From Pratylenchus scribneri (lineage: Eukaryota; Nematoda; Chromadorea; Rhabditida; Pratylenchidae): DNA of 64,000 nt. The translations under genes and the position numbers were made by a program. The notes under the pieces were generated by a model. The model made no database searches. It worked only from the letters and a program-made list of their open reading frames with translations, and was not told the DNA's origin. Positions 58,072 to 64,000 of this stretch are shown one piece after another. Location: positions 2,480,001 to 2,544,000 of the forward strand of contig JAQSEB010000001.1 in the NCBI GenBank assembly GCA_030063045.1, in the 5' to 3' direction. Positions within the stretch are counted from its first letter, which is position 1. The number at the start of each line of letters is the position of its first letter.

Positions 58072-59899
58072 TGATTAAAAATAATATTTTGGGAATAATT
58101 TGATTGATTTTGATTGAAAATTTGGTGGAAATGCCAATGGCACATTTATGTGTTCTGCAGATGGAAAACATGGCGGAATTAATCTAAGTGTCAATCCAAC
58201 AATGCCTAATAAGGAGGGCCTTTCCTATTCGCCCTACTGTACCCCCACTTTTTGCCTAATTATACCCCGTCATCCTATCAATCAAATATTGCCTCAATCT
58301 GCCTTCTTAAACTCATCATCCTTTTCCCCTTGCTTTTTACCCTTCACATTATTATCACATTTTCCTGCACAATAAATAAAGAATAATTTAAAGTCGAGTG
58401 TCCCTTATCATTATCCCTCTCTTGTTCATTGGGCCATTGGGGGCTAGGCCTCCGGCGAATGCCGTGTCCCAGCTCTCACCCCAAACAAATTTATGCTGGA
58501 TCTTTAGCCTAGATTAGCACTAATATTAAGCATAGGCGGAATTAAAAAGCAGAGGAATTAAAACAGACGGATTTATTTTTTTATTAGCTAAATAAATTCT
58601 TTGAGCATTCTTCAAAAATTTTGGGTCCAGAGATTATCCGCGCATTTAATTTAACTGATAAATTGGAAACAGCAAGCATGAAAGCCACAAGAAATGTTGG
58701 AATATTTTCCATTTGATTTGTTTTTAATTGTTAATGGGAAGGGGGAAGGCATGGCATTTTTTTGGGGGGGGGGGGACAGGTGAATTTGGAGGAATTCAGC
58801 CATATATTCCTTCCGATCCAATATCCACATAGCAGGTGAATTTGAATTTTTTGCCAACATTAATCAAATTAAATATTAAATAGGAGGAAAGGCGGCACCT
58901 GCTTTTCATATCCTCCCTCACTTCACTGGCCATCAAATATTTTGTGTCCAAATTTGAGTTTTGGGATTCTTTGAACGAATTTCATTTTCGAAATGTCTGG
59001 GAGCAATTTTGGAACTAAAAATGAGAGAGGAAAGTTCGTCAATGGAAAGCATAATTTAATGCAAAAAAGTGGTTTGTGCCGTAAATTTCGGTGGAATGGA
59101 AAATTTGGAATTTGTTGGCCAATTTGAATAAATTGACTTTTCTGAGGACAAATGAAAATCGGCAAAATATGGAACCAGAAAATGTATGAATTTAGCAAAG
59201 ATGGAAGAATTGGTACAAATTTTGATGATTGGTTTTTGATGTTTGGAATAAATTTATTAAATGAGGAGAAAATAAATTATGAAAATATTTGATGATTTGA
59301 TTAAATATGCTAATTATTAAAATAATGAATTTTAATTTTATATTTTTAATTATTTTATTAAATCTGCCTTAAAACATTTGCATAATTTTTCCGTCCTTCA
59401 AATGTTACATTCTTCTAAATTCCATTCCAATCCAATCTGCATTCGTCATTTCTTCATTCATTCACAAATCATTTCTCATTGTTTGTTACGTTCTGTTCTA
59501 TCGAATTCATAATGGCATTTTCCTGTTCAAAATATTTTTGATATCAAAAGGCAATAATAATTCCATTCACAATGAATAATAAAATTCTTCATTTTTGCCA
59601 TTTTCTTAGAATGTTGGAATTGGAAAGAGTGTGGAAGGAAAAAGGAAGGAATAAGTATTATGATTAATCGAATCGGAATTGTGGCTTCCATTCTCAATTT
59701 CCAATCATAATTCATCATAAATTGTCATAGAATGAGAATTCTTACAAACTTTTTCTACCAAATTTTGATTCTTTTTAAGAAGAACATTATTACCAAAAAA
59801 AAGCTCATTTATCATCGAAGCTTTTTCCTATTTTTATTCCAGCATTTATTAGCTGATCAAAATATTTTTAGCTGTCCCAGAATTCTATTCTCAGTTAAA
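58072..59899. other. Intergenic with poly-G tract
   Basis: Divergent spacer between the chemoreceptor and the first Ly6-like gene. A run of about 12 G lies at 58761-58772. No gene could be supported; the part next to 59900 should hold the promoter of the Ly6-like gene. Confidence 0.5.
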
Positions 59900-60605
59900 A
59901 TGTTTCCACAACTGCAAAAATTGTTTTTTGCCCTTGCCTTCTTTGCCTTTATTTCGTCCCAAATTGCTGAAGGCAAAAGTAAATAATTATTTAACATTTA
60001 ATAAATATTTAAATTCCTAAATTAGAATTTGAATGCTACACAAACAATCACAATCAAACCAAAATTTGCGCTATAGGACAAAATTTATGCGTCCGAGCAT
60101 CCAGATGCCACCGTGAAATTAAACATGACCCAACCTTTTTCCATGGTAAGAAATTCCTAATTAAATTATAATATTTATATAAACCTTTTCACAAAAGGTG
60201 ATTGTGTTTGGAATGAAATGGATGCCATTGAATTTTGTATTGACTTCCTCGCAGGCAATAAATGTGACAGTTGCAAAGTTTGCAACACTTCTAAATGCGA
60301 TGACGAGCGATTCATGAAGGAACTTGCACGTAAATTAGATTAAAAATTGAATTGAAATAAATTGAAATATTCTTTTAGGCAGTGTTGAAAGCAATGAAAC
60401 GAAGGATCACGGTAGGAGCACAATAGTCATGAACAATACTTCAACAATGCCCTCAACTTCATCAGAATTCTCTTCAACCATCAACCCTTCGACTTCGACC
60501 CCGAGCGGTGCAATTTCGACATTCAATGGTCTAAAATGGGAATCCTTCATTGCTATGGCAATTTTGACGGCATCTGCCCTTTTGCTCACTGCCGTCATTT
60601 TTTAA
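59900..60605 (+). CDS. GPI-anchored Ly6-like cysteine-rich protein, copy 1
   Basis: Four exons (59900-59978, 60026-60145, 60198-60329, 60379-60605), 185 aa. A signal peptide (LFFALAFFAFISSQIAEG) is followed by one cysteine-rich unit: FECYTNN, ICAIGQNLCVRASRC, DCVWNEMDAIEFC and CDSCKVCNTSKCDD. The order and the closing CxxCxxxxC resemble the Ly6/uPAR three-finger fold. A Ser/Thr-rich linker follows, and then a hydrophobic C-terminus (AMAILTASALLLTAVIF) with no residue after it, the mark of a GPI-attachment signal. The product should sit on the outer cell surface. The last exon and 3' UTR are nearly identical to the next gene, showing tandem duplication. Confidence 0.82.
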
Positions 60606-61432
60606 CCGATTTTGGAAGAGAAAATTCTATGGAAGAATTCTTTGATGAATGAAATAAAACATTGAAAACATAATTTATAAACATTTTCATTTTTATATTT
60701 GATTTTTAATCATAAAATTATTGCGAGTTTTTTTGAAGACAATAAAGTTTCATCTGTCACCACCATCAGATCTTTTTTATATTTTTGCCGTAAATTCATA
60801 GGAGAAAATGATGAAAAAAATTGGTGATTGAATATTAAATTTTGATATAAAAGAGAGTGGCATTTAATTTGAAAGGAAAAAAGAAATTTCCAAATTATTT
60901 TTAAATTAATTATTTTGATAAGTCTTTGCTTTTAATTTGTCCATATTGATATTCTTCAAATATTCCAAACCAATTTACTTTTGTCATTTTCCATTCATTC
61001 TCAAATCCTTTTTTGATTTTTGTTAAAGGTGAATTTCATGATGCCATTTTCTCGCCGAAATCTTCGTGATATCAAAATTCAAAAGGCATCCTTTCATGAA
61101 TAACAAAATCCTTTATTTTGCTATTTTCATTGAATGCTGAAATTGGAGTGGGAATAAAGGAAGGAAAGAATGAATGAATGATTCAGAATTGGGAGAACAT
61201 TTTGAGTCGATTGCCTTTTTGGTTTTTGCTTCCATTTAGAATTCCCAAAAATCACAAATGTTGCCAATGAATGAGCAATCATTAATAGCAGCTCCTAACA
61301 AATTTGGCCCTTTTTAAGAAAAGGGTCTATTTCCAAAAATGTTCATTCATCAAAGCATTTGTTTCCCACTTTTTATTCCCCCATTTCGCTGATCAAAAAA
61401 ATTTTCAACTGACAAAGGCCCTATTATAAAAA
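60606..61432. other. Spacer between the duplicated Ly6-like genes
   Basis: Contains the 3' UTR of copy 1 and the promoter of copy 2. Parts (for example GATATCAAAA and CATTCTCAAATC) resemble the sequence upstream of copy 1, consistent with the duplication including 5' flank. No other gene. Confidence 0.6.
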
Positions 61433-62544
61433 ATGTTTGCGCTACTACCAAAATTGATTTTGGCCTTTGCCCTCTTTGCTTTTGTTTCGTCCCAATCCCA
61501 ATTTGATGAAGACAAAGGTATTTCTTTCACTGGTTTTACTAATTTTCATATATTATGTCTAGAAATTGAATGCTTCGACAGCAAACGCACAAAAACGACT
61601 GTTTGCGCTACTGGACAAAATTTATGCGTTAGAGCATCCAAATGCCGTTCATTTAAATCGGAACCTGATCCATCATTTTTCCTTGGTAAAATTACCAATT
61701 ATATTTACATAAAATTTATAACAAAAGGTGCCTGTGTTTGGAATGAAAATCATGCCATTAATTTTTGTGATTCCTTAGGCCCAGATTGCGAATGCAAAAT
61801 TTGCAACACTTCGAAATGCAATGATGACGAGCGAATCATGAAGAATGTTGCACGTAAAGACGATGATGAAAGCAATGAAACAAAGCCTTCAATCGAATTG
61901 TTCTCCGCCGAATCCAATCCATCATCATCCAAAACTGCTGAAGGCATAATTTTAATAAATTATATTTTCATAATATTTCCTTAATAAAAATTAAGAATTC
62001 CAATGCTATACTGACATAGGCATGGAACCAGTTTTTTGTCCGCATGGAATTTGTTTTGGAGGAATTGATTGCTCTGTCTTTGATGGAAAACCACTCTTTC
62101 ATTTCTTAGGTAATATATATATTTGCTAAAATTTTAAAATACTAATTAAAGGTGCATGTGTCCAACATGAAAAAATAGGCCAAGGGATTTGTAAGGATTT
62201 CGGTTGTGCCAATTGCACAATTTGTCAGGGCAATAAATGCAATGCCGAGGATTTGTTGAGAGGTGAATTAAAAGGGAATTTTGAATTGGAATAAATTTGA
62301 ATATCCTTTTATAGGTGTCAATGATGAAAACAATGAAACGAAGAATTTTGGGAGAAGCAAAATGATCATGAACAATACTTCAACAATGCCCTCAACAAAA
62401 TCCATCACTTCAACCAGTTCAATGGCCCCATCGACTCCGAGTGGTGCAATTTCGGCATTCCACAATGGTCTAAAATGGGAATCCTCCGTCCCTGTGGCAA
62501 TTTTGACGGCATCGGCCCTTTTGCTCACTGCCGTCATTTTTTAA
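61433..62544 (+). CDS. GPI-anchored protein with two Ly6-like units, copy 2
   Basis: Six exons (61433-61517, 61563-61685, 61728-61943, 61996-62109, 62152-62262, 62315-62544), 292 aa. Signal peptide LILAFALFAFVSS; first unit IECFDS, VCATGQNLCVRASKC, ACVWNENHAINFC, CECKICNTSKCND; second unit FQCYTD, FCPHGICFGGIDC, ACVQHEKIGQGIC, CANCTICQGNKCN; Ser/Thr linker and GPI signal (AILTASALLLTAVIF). The two units are joined across a GC-AG intron (61944-61995, GAAG then GCATAA). If that intron is not removed the frame ends at 61984 after one unit and without an anchor, so retention would give a secreted one-unit form. The first two introns are in frame and stop-free, so plain ORF reading misses them. 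Confidence 0.8.
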
Positions 62545-62818
62545 CCGATTTTGGAAGAGAAAATTCTATGGAAGAATTCTTTGATGAAATGAAACATTGA
62601 AAACAAAATATGCAAACAATTTCATTTTTAAATTTGATTTTAATCATAAAATAATTGCAATTTCTTGAAGACAATTAAAGTCTCGGCTGCCTTTTTCTTG
62701 ATGTTTTTCAATTTACTTCCGCCGTCAATCCATTAGCTAATAAAATGGTTGTAAATAATTCCACTTTATTACATTTTTATTCTTTCATTTATTTCCATTT
62801 CATTCCGTTCAATTCCAA

Positions 62819-63422
62819 ATGAATTCAATGGCCAAAGGCATCATCATCCATATTCTTTTTTCCATTATTTTTTCCATCCATTCCATTTTATGCCAATCAA
62901 ATTCACTACAGTCACCAACAATTTTGCCAGTTTGTGAATCAATCGCCGATCAACAGGTTTTTGTCCCTTCAATCCATGCTAAGAAATTTATGCTCAGCCA
63001 TTTTTTGAAGCTAATTAGTTAATAAATTATTTGAAAATATGGATTCAATTCATTCTTATTAAATTAATGTTTTCGGAATCTTTTGCCTCATTTTTTCGAC
63101 ATATTAATAAAAATAAAATTCTCGCCAAGTTCAATTCTCGTCAATTTCGTTTGCCCCTCAAATATCGTCATTACGGTGAATGTTGGCGCCAAAATTCGTC
63201 TACGGCTCGTCTCTTTTCCAGCCCTCAATTGGATTCAAATTTTGGTGCCGCCCTCAATTTGATTGTTCAGGGAACAAATTCAACCGTATTCACCAAAAGG
63301 GAACATTTTTGTATTTATTTATACATTTTCAGGTCATTGAAATTATCAAAATTCTCCGTTCCCGACATTGCCTTCCATTCATTTGGGGCGGTGCCGTTCG
63401 CGATTTGGCTCTTGGCATTTTG
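62819..63422 (+). CDS. Secreted protein with nucleotidyltransferase (PAP/CCA head) motif, partial
   Basis: Three exons can be joined in frame: 62819-62956, 63130-63285 and 63333-63422, about 128 aa. A signal peptide (IIIHILFSIIFSIHSILC) starts the protein. After NSRQFRLPLKYRHYGECW and an Asn-glycosylatable stretch comes IIKILRSRHCLPFIWGGAVRDLALG, given here without its first two residues in parts: IIKILRSRHCLPFIW then GGAVRDLALG. GGAVRD-L-G is the head motif of poly(A) polymerases and CCA-adding enzymes, normally followed by a DxD. The following exon is not found in the last 580 bp, so the gene continues beyond the window or is truncated. A secreted member is unexpected but I recall such proteins in nematodes. 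The exon 1 to 2 join is the least certain. Confidence 0.5.
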
Positions 63423-64000
63423 GTGGGATTATTTTCACTTTTTTGGCCAAATTAAAAATTCTCTATTTAAATGAATAATTTTATGACCACATTTTCCCTT
63501 CCCTTTAATAAATTGCCAATTTGAGAAATGAACCTAATTCATTTAATGAGGAATGAAGGAAACATCATTAGGCCAAAGATTTTCAGAAAATTGGAATAGA
63601 AATTTGTATTGTATCAGCAAAAATATAAAAATTTTATATTATAGAAAATGGAAAACATATTCAGGGGAAGGAAATACAAAAATGCAAATGTTGGAAAAAT
63701 TTTTCCCATAATTTTGTGCATAAAATTAATTAGTTTTTGTTTTTAAACAAAATCATTGAACGAGAATTTTTTTGTTCACTAAATAATATTATTCTAAGTA
63801 TTCCCTACAAAATAATATTTTTTAATTTGGATCTATGGCCGAAAAATCGTGCAAAAAATATTATTAATTTTGTATACAGTATCTCAATTTAACGACTGAA
63901 TAAATTGTAGCAAAATTGAGGCAGAATATTTCCGGCCAAAAATAAAATAAATTATTCAGAAAGCTTTTGGTTAAATTGTAATTAAATTTGTGATTAATAT
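63423..64000. other. AT-rich window end, no exon seen
   Basis: Presumably an intron or 3' flank of the preceding gene. No coding stretch was recognised on either strand. Confidence 0.5.

Noticed and set aside
58400..58520. Possible tRNA or small RNA in the GC-richer patch
   Set aside because: No A/B boxes, closing stem or terminator could be found.

Overview
This window is nuclear DNA of a nematode. It is AT-rich, with many short introns (mostly 40-60 bp, ending TTTTAG, TTTCAG or TTTAAG). It holds a nematode-type operon, a Srh-like chemoreceptor, a glycine/tryptophan-rich neuropeptide-like precursor and a cys-loop chloride channel. An unusually high share of introns (nine clear cases) use GC-AG rather than GT-AG boundaries. 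From memory, that has been reported for cyst nematodes, so a clade IV (Tylenchina) animal is my best guess; the species is not determined. Gene models were built by hand, joining exons by frame and by protein family similarity. Domain calls rest on recognition, not on a search.

Left part (1-13.6 kb). A secreted acidic glycoprotein (-), a small Gly/Trp-rich peptide precursor (-), a complete Shaw/Kv3-type potassium channel (-), a hydroxylysine-kinase-like APH-fold kinase (-) and a SLC18B1-like major-facilitator transporter (+). A 35-bp minisatellite and two terminal-inverted-repeat elements sit among or inside these genes.

Middle (14.1-36.8 kb). A 15-kb DOCK1/CED-5-type Rac GEF gene (-) is the centrepiece. 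One intron contains the complete BBS4 gene on the opposite strand. Another contains a small secreted-protein gene on the opposite strand. A third contains a likely Pol III non-coding RNA. Two introns are filled by satellite arrays, and its stop codon appears to lie in the first unit of a 2-kb 26-bp satellite. Divergent from it is PIG-U (GPI transamidase subunit), followed by CTF8 and a secreted three-finger-like cysteine-rich protein, both on the minus strand. Two hAT-type MITEs with perfect 8-bp target duplications follow.

Right-centre (36.9-48.4 kb). An apparent operon on + with seven more genes about 130-400 bp apart: symplekin, four tandem small CEBPZOS-like membrane proteins, a 61-aa one-TM microprotein, NAA50 acetyltransferase and COX19. 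Five of the followers look mitochondrial, which suggests co-expression of a 3'-end processing factor with respiratory-chain assembly proteins.

Right part (48.5-64 kb). A 21-exon ligand-gated chloride channel (-) with a 5S rRNA gene and a satellite in one intron. Then a Srh-like GPCR (-), two tandemly duplicated GPI-anchored Ly6-like genes (+; the second carries two Ly6-like units) and the start of a secreted protein with a poly(A)-polymerase/CCA-enzyme head motif that runs out of the window or is truncated. A palindromic repeat family (six copies) is scattered through introns and spacers.
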